Counted from the stretch's first letter, positions 1 to 6,202 are shown. The stretch: DNA of 12,751 nucleotides from Patescibacteria group bacterium (GCA_018899995.1 JAHIHE010000060.1:1-12751), one strand, 5' to 3'. Program-made: numbers and translations. The notes: generated by a model from the sequence alone, not told the origin.

Positions 1-244
1 AAATCAGAATTTTTTCTTCTCTTGATAGCGCGTCCAAAATCCGCGCTGCGGCTTTTTCCATGTCTTTCATTAAATACGGGTCGTGCAAATGTTTTTCGTA
101 ATCCGGATTTAAAAATTCCTCAATATCTTTTTTTTCGGTAACTCCCCGATTAAAAAGCAGCTGTAGCGCGAGCGGCGGATATTCAGGAAACGCCTCGCAT
201 AATTTTTTATCAATTGGCGGCTTGATGATCCATTCGGTTTCCAT
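1..244 (-). CDS. recJ: RecJ single-strand-specific exonuclease, N-terminus only (cut by window edge)
   Basis: Eighty-one codons read leftward from an ATG at 244-242 and leave the window. The peptide has the layout of the RecJ N-terminal region: a Trp close to the start, 'LQLLFNRGVTEKKDIEEFL', then 'NPDYEKHLHDPYLMKDMEKA', leading towards the first catalytic DHH block, which lies outside the window. RecJ degrades single-stranded DNA 5' to 3' in recombination and mismatch or base-excision repair. The start lies 48 bases after the SGNH esterase stop on the same strand, so the two may be cotranscribed. No Shine-Dalgarno sequence is visible before the ATG. The assignment rests on the N-terminal pattern alone, since none of the catalytic motifs can be checked. 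Confidence 0.8.
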   Translation of the reverse strand, partial: METEWIIKPPIDKKLCEAFPEYPPLALQLLFNRGVTEKKDIEEFLNPDYEKHLHDPYLMKDMEKAAARILDALSREEKILI

Positions 245-292
245 AGCAAATCAATATAACAATTTAACAACTAAACAATTTAACAAAAAGAA

Positions 293-931
293 TTAAATTA
301 TTTTATTTTCAATCAAAAATTTTTTCACGGTTTCAAAAATTATTTTATGGCCTTTGGAATTAGGGTGCAGGCCATCTTCCAGTAACTTTTTATAATCTAC
401 TTTTTTAAATTGTTCAAAAAGTTCAATAAAGTGAATTTTATTTTTGGCACAAATGTCCTTTATGATTTTATCGTATTTTTCAATGAATTCATTTCTATAA
501 GATTTGCCGGTCGTGCTGGCAAAGTAGGGATTTGTTTTTTTCTCGTCCACAGGTGTTAATCCTATAAAAATAATTTTAGCAGAAAATTTCTTTGCGCCTG
601 AGATTAATTTTTGAACATTATTTTTGAATTCTTCAAAAGGCGTTAAAAATTCTTCAGTGTTTTTTACAAAGCAAGAATCGTTAATTCCAACCGCAAAAAT
701 AAAAACAGTTTCTTCTTCCAGCAATCTTTTTCTTGTTTCATTTTCAACCCTCTCTAATACTTCTTCCGTGCTGTCTCCATCAATGCTCAAATTATAAACC
801 ATGCAATAAAATTGCGGCTTAGATACGATTACTTTCTCGTCAATATATTTTCTTAATCGTTGCACCCACCCTCCTTCTTTGTCCCAGGCGCCATAAGCGA
901 TGCTGTCTCCAAAAATTAAAACTTGTGACAT
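293..931 (-). CDS. SGNH/GDSL-type esterase or lipase family hydrolase
   Basis: A protein of 212 residues when started at the ATG at 931, where the hydrolase fold begins directly ('MSQVLIFGDSIAYG'). A TTG ten codons upstream would add only residues read from AT-rich repeat. The SGNH blocks are visible: block I GDS with nucleophile Ser10, a block II Gly near residue 52, block III G-I-N-D at 82-85 with Asn84, and block V D-G-L-H at 186-189 supplying Asp and His. Family members hydrolyse ester or thioester bonds in lipids, acylated sugars or peptidoglycan; the substrate here cannot be told. No signal peptide is present, so it is probably cytosolic. It lies between porB and recJ on the same strand. 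Confidence 0.85.
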   Translation of the reverse strand: MSQVLIFGDSIAYGAWDKEGGWVQRLRKYIDEKVIVSKPQFYCMVYNLSIDGDSTEEVLERVENETRKRLLEEETVFIFAVGINDSCFVKNTEEFLTPFEEFKNNVQKLISGAKKFSAKIIFIGLTPVDEKKTNPYFASTTGKSYRNEFIEKYDKIIKDICAKNKIHFIELFEQFKKVDYKKLLEDGLHPNSKGHKIIFETVKKFLIENKII

Positions 932-1078
932 AAATGGTGAATTCCAAATTACAAAATCCAAATGTCAATTCAATGTCAAATGCTTTAATGCCTGAATGGC
1001 AAATTAATTATTTTGTCATTTGAGCTTTGGATTTGATTTGGCATTTGAAATTTGGGCTTCGAAATTGCTATTCAAGGT
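932..1078. repeat. AT-rich imperfect inverted repeat between the esterase gene and porB
   Basis: This spacer is built from short words such as AAATGTCAA and CCAAAT on the left and their complements, such as GATTTGGCATTTG, on the right. Together they form a long imperfect foldback centred near 1000. Related word patterns recur at 2080-2400 and 6052-6197. No gene or clear promoter is seen. It may be a decayed member of an intergenic repeat family. Confidence 0.5.
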
Positions 1079-2017
1079 TTATTTATTCGTCATTTCAACT
1101 TTATCCTTTAATTTCTGCCATTCTTTGTCAACTTCTTCTTGGATTTTCTGAACTATTGCCTGATTTTCCGGCGCGAGCAAATGCTTGAATCTGCCTTGCG
1201 ATTTAATCCATTCAATCACAGGCAAGGGGCTGGACGGCGAATAATTTATTTTATATTTTCCATTTTCCACTTCATAAAGCGGCCAAAGGTTCGTTTCAAC
1301 CGCGAGCCGCGCGATTTTAATTGTTTTTTCCGGCGAATAATTCCAGAACAATTGGCACGGGCTTAAAATATTTATAAACGAAGGACCGTCAACCGCCATC
1401 GCTTTCTGCGCCTTGCTTGCCACATCTGCCCAAAGATGAATGGAAGTTTGGGCAACATAAGGAATTTCGTGAGCGGCCACGATTTCCGTTAAATTTTTTC
1501 GTTTCTGCGTTTTTCCAGAGCTTATTTTTCCCGGCGGCGTGGTAGTTGTTGCCGCGCCGGTTGGCGTCGCGCTGGAACGCTGGTTGCCGGTGTTTTGATA
1601 TGCTTCGTTGTTATAGCAGACATAGAGAAATTTATGCCCGCGTTCCAATGCTCCGGATAAGCTTTGGATTCCAATGTCATATGTTCCGCCGTCTCCGGCA
1701 AAAACCACAAATTTTATTTCTCCCGAGTGCTCGGGATTAATTTTTCCCTTTTTACGCAAAACATTATACGCCTCCGCTATTCCGCTCGCGGTCGCCGCGG
1801 CATTGGCAAAAGCGCTATGGATCCAGGGGATTTTCCACGCGGAATAAGGGTATACCGTTGTGGAAACTTCCAAACATCCCGTAGCGTTTACGGCAATCAC
1901 CGGTTCTTTTATGGCGGATAAAATTTCCCGCACCGCTATGGGCGCGCCGCATCCGGCGCAAAGCCGATGCCCGCCGGTCAGACGTTCGGGAGCTTTGGCT
2001 AATTCGTAAATATTCAT
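1079..2017 (-). CDS. porB: 2-oxoacid (pyruvate):ferredoxin oxidoreductase, beta subunit
   Basis: A 312-residue protein matching the usual beta-subunit length. The beta subunit binds thiamine diphosphate and one 4Fe-4S cluster. With the alpha and gamma/delta subunits it oxidises pyruvate or another 2-oxoacid plus CoA to acyl-CoA and CO2, reducing ferredoxin. The four cluster cysteines fit Cys20, Cys23 (CAGC), Cys48 (ATGC) and Cys221 (SPC). The thiamine diphosphate motif is G108-D-G-G with N136-N137 about 25 residues later. 'NTGNQRSSATPTGA' is typical of PorB. No alpha, gamma or delta gene adjoins it: upstream are 630 bp of repeats, downstream an esterase. Residues 94-99 are encoded by a mini-palindrome also found in intergenic DNA. 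The exact 2-oxoacid substrate is not certain. Confidence 0.9.
   Translation of the reverse strand: MNIYELAKAPERLTGGHRLCAGCGAPIAVREILSAIKEPVIAVNATGCLEVSTTVYPYSAWKIPWIHSAFANAAATASGIAEAYNVLRKKGKINPEHSGEIKFVVFAGDGGTYDIGIQSLSGALERGHKFLYVCYNNEAYQNTGNQRSSATPTGAATTTTPPGKISSGKTQKRKNLTEIVAAHEIPYVAQTSIHLWADVASKAQKAMAVDGPSFINILSPCQLFWNYSPEKTIKIARLAVETNLWPLYEVENGKYKINYSPSSPLPVIEWIKSQGRFKHLLAPENQAIVQKIQEEVDKEWQKLKDKVEMTNK
1721..1736. repeat. Mini-palindrome TCCCGAG-TN-CTCGGGA, copy 1 (inside porB)
   Basis: TCCCGAGTGCTCGGGA has perfect 7-bp arms around a TG centre. The same arms occur at 2460-2475 (centre TC) and 6157-6172 (centre TA). Here it encodes P-E-H-S-G within a variable loop of PorB just before the thiamine-binding segment, so it is tolerated in frame. 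Confidence 0.75.
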
Positions 2018-2410
2018 AGTAGAATTTTGAAACCTGAGAATAAAAATGTAACTTGAAGTTTAAAATAAACTTATATTTTCAAAATGTCAAATGTCAAAAT
2101 CCCCGCCTGCCAAAGCCTATCGCGCGAATTTTTTTCCTTGCTTTAATCAGTCAAAGAAGCTTAAAATTATCAACAAAGTTAATGGCAATGGCGGGCAGGC
2201 AAATATCAATTCAAGTCCAAAATAGATAAAATTACAAACCACAAATTACAAATTACAAACAAAACACAATTAACAAACTACAATTTATAAATTCTTTGTG
2301 TTTTGTAATTTGTTTGTGATTTGGTCATTGTGATTTGTGTTTTAAAAACTATTTGGCATTGATTTGACATTTGAGTTTTGGTATTTGGATTTATTAAAAC
2401 TCGCAATAGC
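2018..2410. repeat. Intergenic low-complexity inverted repeats, no gene
   Basis: No convincing coding sequence is present. The segment 2228-2270 is made of ACAAATTACAAA-like words and is mirrored by TTTGTGATTTGGT-like words at 2298-2345, giving a large AT-rich foldback with its loop near 2271-2297. Further AAATGTCAAA words at 2083-2100 are mirrored at 2365-2395. A GC-rich patch near 2100-2200 (CCCGCCTGCCAAAGCC, GGCGGGCAGGC) resembles the GC-rich words seen elsewhere in the window. Confidence 0.5.
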
Positions 2411-2594
2411 ATAATTAGTTCTTGTTGAAATAGTATCAAAACTCGTTCTGTCATTGCGATCCCGAGTCCTCGGGATCGGGACGCAGGGCGACGCGGCAAT
2501 CTCATTAGTCGCAAACAAAAATAAAGATTACTTCGCCCGTCTGCTGACGGGACTCGCAATGACAGAATAGACTATTTCAACAGAAACTAATTAT
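2411..2594. mobile_element. MITE-like element with about 41-49 bp imperfect terminal inverted repeats
   Basis: The left end (2411-2459) and the reverse complement of the right end (2594-2554) share ATAATTAGTT, then TGTTGAAATAGT, then TTCTGTCATTGCGA. The left arm is a few bases longer. The interior holds the CATTGCGA...GGCAATCT / AGATTACTTCGCC...TCGCAATGACAG layout of a foldback repeat widespread in bacterial intergenic DNA. A copy of the TCCCGAG-TN-CTCGGGA mini-palindrome sits just inside the left arm. No open reading frame of note and no clear target duplication is visible, so it is non-autonomous or decayed. Confidence 0.65.
2460..2475. repeat. Mini-palindrome TCCCGAG-TN-CTCGGGA, copy 2 (inside the MITE-like element)
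   Basis: TCCCGAGTCCTCGGGA, identical 7-bp arms, centre TC. The corresponding place in the right terminal repeat lacks it, which suggests it is an addition to the element. Confidence 0.7.
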
Positions 2595-2647
2595 ACCACT
2601 TGTTGTTTCGTAAACCAAATTTAACAGCAGGAGTATTTATTACGACC

Positions 2648-3031
2648 TTACATTTCCACCGCGTTTTCTATATGCCGGATTTCTGCGTTCCGGGAAATTT
2701 TGTTAATTTCAACAGCGATAACATCTATTCGCCAGCCGGTCTCTTCCGGATATTTATTTTCGTAGAGAAAAGTTCTTGCGGTTTTAATCAGTTTTTGCTG
2801 TTTGGAAAAATTAACCGAGTCCTCGGGCAAAAAGACAGAGGGGTGATTTTTGAATTCCCGAGTTTTAATTTCCACAAAAACCAATTCTTTTTCAGGCGAT
2901 TCGGCGATTAAATCAATTTCCCCCCACCTTTTGGAGTAATTGCGGTCCAAAATTTTATAACCCTGTTTTTCCAAATATTCTTGAGCAATTTTCTCGCCCA
3001 AGTCCCCGAATTCACGTTTTTGGGTAATCAT
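2648..3031 (-). CDS. yraN: YraN/UPF0102 family nuclease-fold protein
   Basis: A 127-residue protein of typical YraN length. The family has a restriction-endonuclease-like (PD-(D/E)xK) core related to archaeal Holliday-junction resolvases; its physiological role is poorly defined. Visible signatures are the N-terminal 'GDLGEKIAQEYLEKQGY', 'RWGEIDLIA' with Asp40, and 'VFVEIKTR' with Glu54-x-Lys56, which together form the expected metal-binding set. The ATG at 3031 fits the family N-terminus. Upstream, the leftward half of the palindromic promoter at 3117-3145 would give a leader of roughly 80 bases. A shorter relative of the mini-palindrome (CCGAGTCCTCGG, 2815-2826) lies inside the gene. Confidence 0.9.
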   Translation of the reverse strand: MITQKREFGDLGEKIAQEYLEKQGYKILDRNYSKRWGEIDLIAESPEKELVFVEIKTREFKNHPSVFLPEDSVNFSKQQKLIKTARTFLYENKYPEETGWRIDVIAVEINKISRNAEIRHIENAVEM

Positions 3032-3079
3032 AAATCGTTTTGCGGGGACACAGTCTCCGCTTTTATATTAGAGCACTTT

Positions 3080-3108
3080 TTGACAATAAAAGCAAATTAT
3101 GTTATTAT
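3080..3108 (+). promoter_or_regulatory. Sigma70-like promoter, rightward (P1)
   Basis: TTGACA at 3080-3085, a 17-bp spacer and TATTAT at 3103-3108. It faces the parS-like region and the 3' end of the convergent HEAT-repeat gene, and no protein gene is evident downstream on this strand. Any product would be a non-coding or antisense transcript. Confidence 0.45.
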
Positions 3109-3116
3109 TTATATAC

Positions 3117-3158
3117 TTTATACCTATATTTGACAATATTGTCAAATATAGGTATAAT
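3117..3158. promoter_or_regulatory. 40-bp perfect palindrome forming two overlapping divergent promoters
   Basis: Positions 3118-3157 are a perfect inverted repeat centred on CAATATTG. On the plus strand it carries TTGACA (3130-3135), a 17-bp spacer and TATAAT (3153-3158), an ideal sigma70 promoter. By symmetry the minus strand has TTGACA (3145-3140), 17 bp and TATAAA (3122-3117), facing yraN. No T-run follows, so a terminator is unlikely. A dimeric repressor could bind the dyad and block both directions. Confidence 0.6.
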
Positions 3159-3214
3159 TTAAGTTGCGGTTGCTTACTCTCGGTTGTTCCATCCCTTCTA
3201 ATCTTAGTTAAAAA

Positions 3215-3230
3215 TGTTTCACGTGAAACA
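3215..3230. other. parS-like centromere site 1
   Basis: TGTTTCACGTGAAACA, an exact match to the 16-bp palindromic core to which chromosomal ParB proteins bind in many bacteria. The palindrome extends to 24 bp (3211-3234). It lies between yraN and the HEAT gene and forms the left end of repeat unit A. Confidence 0.65.
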
Positions 3231-3298
3231 TTTTAGTTATTTTGCTTTAAATAATGCATATTTTCATCTATGTATACTACGGAGGGAAGGCGTGAAAC
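3215..3298 (+). repeat. parS-headed repeat, unit A (84 bp)
   Basis: The layout is: parS-like site at offset 0, TGCTTTAAA at offset 28, an ACTACGG box, then the half-site GCGTGAAAC at offset 75. Unit B at 3912 has identical spacing and unit C at 4282 nearly so. The unit ends five bases before the stop of the HEAT-repeat gene. Confidence 0.7.
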
Positions 3299-3302
3299 AA
3301 TT

Positions 3303-3896
3303 TCAAATGTATTTTTTTATGGTATTTAGGCAATTATCGCAATTTTTCCAGCCAAATACATCTTTTTCAAAGTGCGGATATTTTCTTATTATTTTTATCA
3401 GAGATGAAACCGCCGCGCGCCAAACAAAATGCCGTTTATCCCGGCAAACTTTTTTAAGAATATATAAAGCCTTGTCGGGATATTTTATGCCAAACATAGC
3501 CCCCATACACATTGCGATATTCCAGCGCATATTTTGATTTTTATCCTTAATAAGTATGTGAAATTCCTTGAAAGCGAACGACGGAATTTTATATGATACG
3601 GCGCTCAACGCAAATGGTCCGCAGTTTTTACGGACATAACGATTATCATCGTTTAATAAAGGCAAAAGCAGTGAAAACGCTTCTTTGGCATGCGCCTTGG
3701 GAATCCGTAATAATCCAACCTCTAAGGCGCGCCTAATATTTGGATTTTTATGACAAATCCATTGTTTCCAAACGGGCAAATGGTCAATAAAATACTTATC
3801 ATTTATTTCTTTTATTTTAGACGCAGCCATTTCTTTGATTTCCCAATCTGAACTATTAGCCATTCGCTGAATTCTTACTAATAATTTTTTATCCAT
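3303..3896 (-). CDS. HEAT-repeat protein resembling AlkC/AlkD DNA alkylation repair proteins
   Basis: A soluble, all-helical protein of 197 residues. 'SSDWEIKEMAASKI' (15-28), 'VWKQWICHKNPNIRRALEVGLL' (42-63), 'LLPLLNDDNRYVRKNC' (77-92) and 'KVCRDKRHFVWRAAVSSL' (149-166) have the spacing of successive HEAT helices. The second and third recall the 'W..HpN..VRR....G' and 'L.dD...YVr' segments of AlkC. Such proteins wrap DNA and remove alkylated bases; that activity here is inference. It starts at the ATG at 3896 with AAGGT about five bases upstream and stops at TGA. It is bracketed by direct repeat units A and B. AlkC is usually somewhat longer, so a general HEAT adaptor is an alternative. Confidence 0.65.
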   Translation of the reverse strand: MDKKLLVRIQRMANSSDWEIKEMAASKIKEINDKYFIDHLPVWKQWICHKNPNIRRALEVGLLRIPKAHAKEAFSLLLPLLNDDNRYVRKNCGPFALSAVSYKIPSFAFKEFHILIKDKNQNMRWNIAMCMGAMFGIKYPDKALYILKKVCRDKRHFVWRAAVSSLIKIIRKYPHFEKDVFGWKNCDNCLNTIKKYI

Positions 3897-3911
3897 ATTA
3901 CCTTTTAAAAT

Positions 3912-3927
3912 TGTTTCACGTGAAACA
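3912..3927. other. parS-like centromere site 2
   Basis: TGTTTCACGTGAAACA again, within a 24-bp perfect palindrome (3908-3931). It lies 16 bp upstream of the HEAT gene's start codon, where a bound protein would cover the gene's 5' region. Confidence 0.65.
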
Positions 3928-3995
3928 ATTTAGTTATAGTGCTTTAAACAAGCTACTTTTTTACCTATGAAAGCTACGGCAGTTATGCGTGAAAC
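3912..3995 (+). repeat. parS-headed repeat, unit B (84 bp)
   Basis: Same length and spacing as unit A: parS-like site, TGCTTTAAA at offset 28, AAGCTACGGC box, GCGTGAAAC at offset 75. It fills the gap between the HEAT gene and the stop codon of the O-antigen gene, ending five bases before that stop. Confidence 0.7.
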
Positions 3996-3999
3996 GGTT

Positions 4000-5775
4000 T
4001 TAATCACCTTCTTTGGTTAATGCCAATAACATTCCTATAACTATCCAAAAAGTCAATTGTCCTTGTTGCAAAGTCCAGAAATAATGATCAAACAAGCCAA
4101 TAAACAAGAAACCAACAAAAACCGCCAACATTAAGCGGATAAATAAAATTGTTTCACCCACTTTCGCTAAAGCTATGGCGGGCAAGCGCGCCCCCACCGA
4201 AATTTCCCCACTATTTAAGTTTTTTTCTTTATTTAAATCAAAAAATGCCATTGTTTCACCCTCCTTCGTCTTATTATAAATTGTTTCACGTGAAACAATT
4301 GCCGAATTTTGCTTTAGATTAAATAATTTTTTCAAAAAGCGAGCAAGCTTCGGCGGGCAGGCGTGAAACAATTTTAGCATAAATGTAGGTGGGTGAAACC
4401 CGTAATTTTCTTTTTGCTTTAAATAAGCCATTTTTAGGACGGCAATTATAAAAATCAAGAAAATAAGCAATCCGATTATGCCTAACTCACTGGTTATCAA
4501 CAAGTATATATTATGCGCCGGCTGATATTGCCACCAACTAAGCTTTTCCGAAGAATAGTCTGCCATTTTTAGTGTAAAATTGCCGTTTCCAACACCGGTT
4601 AAAGGGTTTTGTTTGATCATATTTATGGCAATATCATTATATAAAAGCCGATAACTGATTGCTTGCTGATATTTTTTTTCAGCGTCAGTGGTCCGGTTAA
4701 TAATAATGCTTAAATTCAATGCCAAAAATACTGCAAAAGCAATAAAAATTATGACCAAGGCGAAGGTTTTTAGCTTATTTAAGCCAAAATCCACCGATTG
4801 TTTCACGTGAAACAATTTGCGATTACTTATCAGTAAAATGATTATAATAATTATTGCCGCTAACCACGCCACACGGGAAAAAGTTAGGGTAAAAGCCGCC
4901 AACTGCAAGATTATGCCTGCGGTTAATATGCTTATCCATGGTAAGGCGTTTTTCTCAATTCTATAGGTAAAAAGTAGCCAAAAACCGCTAAAAATGCTTA
5001 AAATTAAAAATCCTGCAAAAACATTGGGATGCGGAAATGTGCCATAAACGCGGATAATTTTTTCGCCGTCTACCACAATTTTAGCCACTCCGGCTAAATT
5101 TGGGTACAAAACCGATTCGCCGAAAATCTTAAGGTATAGAGAATGTTGGTATAAATACTGCAAAATACCAACAATTGATTGGAAAAATCCAGCGACAAAA
5201 ACTATACTGAAAAGGTTTTTGAATCCGAACCAACGCAAACTTTGTGTAATATAAAAGAACAATAAGCCAAACCCCGCAAGCTTTAATGATTTATAAAAAG
5301 ATATTTCTTTGTATTCTGACCAGTAAATACTTAAAAAACCCCAGGCAATTAGCAAAAAAAGCGCTAATATGTGGATAATATGTGGATAAGTGGATAACTT
5401 ATTTAATATTATACTGAAATTTACTCTTTTTGTCAAGATATTGATCCCGTTAGAAATCCAATCTTGCTCTTTATATTTTCCAAGATTTTCAAACGAAAGC
5501 GGCTTGCGCCTTATGGAGTTATTCAATAGTGAGAGTAATTTAAAACCCCTAACGGGGTTGACAAAAAACAGAAAAAGTGTTATAATAAATAAAATATCGG
5601 ATAAATAAAGGAAAAAAGTCGCGTATTCGTTAAAAAAGATACGTCGGTATGTTTCATGTGTGACAAAAGTTAATCGCGTTTGCAAGGGAATTGAAAACAA
5701 AAAAAGACCAAAGAAAATTTTTTCCAATCTTTCGAGATTTAGCGAATTTAATTTTCCAATTATGTAATTGTCCAT
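4000..5775 (-). CDS. O-antigen ligase/polymerase family (Wzy_C) integral membrane protein
   Basis: A 591-residue multi-pass membrane protein with about a dozen hydrophobic segments. The Wzy_C pattern is seen: 'YGTFPHPNVFAGFL' (244-257), 'LTFSRVAWLAA' (297-307), then 'RLLYNDIAINMIKQNPLTGVGNGNF' and 'PAHNIYLLITSELGIIGLL' (419-437). Family members ligate or polymerise polysaccharide on lipid carriers at the outer face of the membrane, for surface glycan or glycoprotein assembly. Residues about 455-545 are a hydrophilic insert between two hydrophobic segments, largely encoded by repeat unit C, half-sites and GC-rich words. A parS-like site is also translated at 321-326. The ATG at 5775 has no Shine-Dalgarno; TATGAT 10-15 bases upstream suggests a nearly leaderless transcript. 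No glycan genes adjoin it. Confidence 0.8.
   Translation of the reverse strand: MDNYIIGKLNSLNLERLEKIFFGLFLFSIPLQTRLTFVTHETYRRIFFNEYATFFLYLSDILFIITLFLFFVNPVRGFKLLSLLNNSIRRKPLSFENLGKYKEQDWISNGINILTKRVNFSIILNKLSTYPHIIHILALFLLIAWGFLSIYWSEYKEISFYKSLKLAGFGLLFFYITQSLRWFGFKNLFSIVFVAGFFQSIVGILQYLYQHSLYLKIFGESVLYPNLAGVAKIVVDGEKIIRVYGTFPHPNVFAGFLILSIFSGFWLLFTYRIEKNALPWISILTAGIILQLAAFTLTFSRVAWLAAIIIIIILLISNRKLFHVKQSVDFGLNKLKTFALVIIFIAFAVFLALNLSIIINRTTDAEKKYQQAISYRLLYNDIAINMIKQNPLTGVGNGNFTLKMADYSSEKLSWWQYQPAHNIYLLITSELGIIGLLIFLIFIIAVLKMAYLKQKENYGFHPPTFMLKLFHACPPKLARFLKKLFNLKQNSAIVSRETIYNKTKEGETMAFFDLNKEKNLNSGEISVGARLPAIALAKVGETILFIRLMLAVFVGFLFIGLFDHYFWTLQQGQLTFWIVIGMLLALTKEGD
4282..4297. other. parS-like centromere site 3 (inside O-antigen gene)
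   Basis: TGTTTCACGTGAAACA, read on the minus strand as part of I-V-S-R-E-T-I in the O-antigen gene. It heads repeat unit C. Confidence 0.6.
4282..4369 (+). repeat. parS-headed repeat, unit C (88 bp, intragenic)
   Basis: parS-like site, TGCTTTAGA at offset 28, AAGCTTCGGCGGGCAG box and GCGTGAAAC at offset 79. It has the same order and orientation as units A and B, four bases longer. The GCTTCGGCGGGCAG word (4347-4360) recurs at 12459-12472. Confidence 0.65.
4799..4814. other. parS-like centromere site 4 (inside O-antigen gene)
   Basis: TGTTTCACGTGAAACA, read in a different frame from site 3, giving L-F-H-V-K-Q. The downstream TGCTTTAAA and half-site boxes are absent, so it is a solitary palindrome. 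Confidence 0.6.
5370..5397 (-). other. Cluster of three DnaA-box-like sequences
   Basis: On the minus strand: TTATCCACA at 5378-5370, TTATCCACA at 5389-5381 and TTATCCACT at 5397-5389. The first two are exact consensus DnaA boxes 11 bp apart, and the third has one mismatch. AT-rich sequence follows at 5398-5430. They lie within the O-antigen gene (encoding S-T-Y-P-H-I-I-H), about 550 bp from the nearest parS-like site. Chance through low complexity cannot be excluded. Confidence 0.45.
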
Positions 5776-5971
5776 CTACTATATCATAGCAGATTTTCGG
5801 AATTTTACGAGGCGGTGGTATAGTTAACATCATAAGGTGAACCCGTGGCGTCCCGCCCCGCGATAAACGCTGGGCAAGAATTCACATGTCCCGGGTTTAT
5901 CCCGGGATCTCGGGCGCACCCATAAAATATCCATTATATAAACTAACTCTATTAAGTGGCGGCATTAAATG
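5776..5971. other. Non-coding spacer between O-antigen gene and tRNA cluster
   Basis: No gene is seen. It holds a GC-rich hairpin at 5889-5907 (TCCCGGG, TTTAT loop, CCCGGGA) without a T-run, and the word TGGCGGCATTAAAT at 5957-5970 directly after the tRNA-Gly 3' end. That word recurs at 6556-6569 on the far side of the tRNA cluster. Confidence 0.5.
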
Positions 5972-6044
<73 letters not shown>

Positions 6045-6051
6045 ACAAAAA

Positions 6052-6197
6052 CTCAAATCCTAAATCTTAAGCACGAAATCCTAAACAAATCCCAATGTTT
6101 AAAATCCAAAACATAAAGTTTAGAAAAGTCGGATTTGGAATTTAGAATTTGTTTAGTCCCGAGTACTCGGGATAGAATTTCGTGTTTAGAATTTGAG
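6052..6197. repeat. Long AT-rich inverted repeat with a mini-palindrome inserted in one arm
   Basis: The left arm 6052-6092 matches the reverse complement of the right arm 6143-6197 (CTCAAATyCTAAA..., ACGAAATyCTA, AACAAATyC). The right arm is interrupted at 6157 by about 18 bp containing TCCCGAGTACTCGGGA. The repeat separates tRNA-Gly from tRNA-Phe. Confidence 0.7.
6157..6172. repeat. Mini-palindrome TCCCGAG-TN-CTCGGGA, copy 3 (perfect 16-bp palindrome)
   Basis: TCCCGAGTACTCGGGA, a perfect palindrome with centre TA. It is absent from the otherwise matching left arm of the surrounding inverted repeat, so it is best explained as a later insertion of about 18 bp. AG flanks the inserted TCCCGAGTACTCGGGAT on both sides. 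Confidence 0.75.
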
Positions 6198-6202
6198 AAT
6201 TG

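Larger units (their letters stand above)
4141..4420. repeat. In-frame repeat-derived insert inside the O-antigen ligase gene
   Basis: The segment contains unit C (4282-4369), parS half-sites TGTTTCACC (4150-4158 and 4252-4260), a GGTGAAACC (4392-4400) and an AAAGCTATGGCGGGCAAGCG word (4170-4189) like the one in unit C. It is translated as a polar stretch with repeated V-G-E-T / E-G-E-T and L-F-H-x motifs, interrupting what is otherwise hydrophobic protein. No stop codon is introduced. Confidence 0.6.

Noticed and set aside
2278..2559. 93-codon minus-strand frame before porB
   Set aside because: It is composed of AT-rich repeat words and the MITE-like element, with no protein-like pattern.
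3214..3537. 107-codon plus-strand frame starting M-F-H-V-K-H at a parS-like site
   Set aside because: Its start is a translation of the palindrome and most of it is antisense to the HEAT-repeat gene, which has clear protein features.
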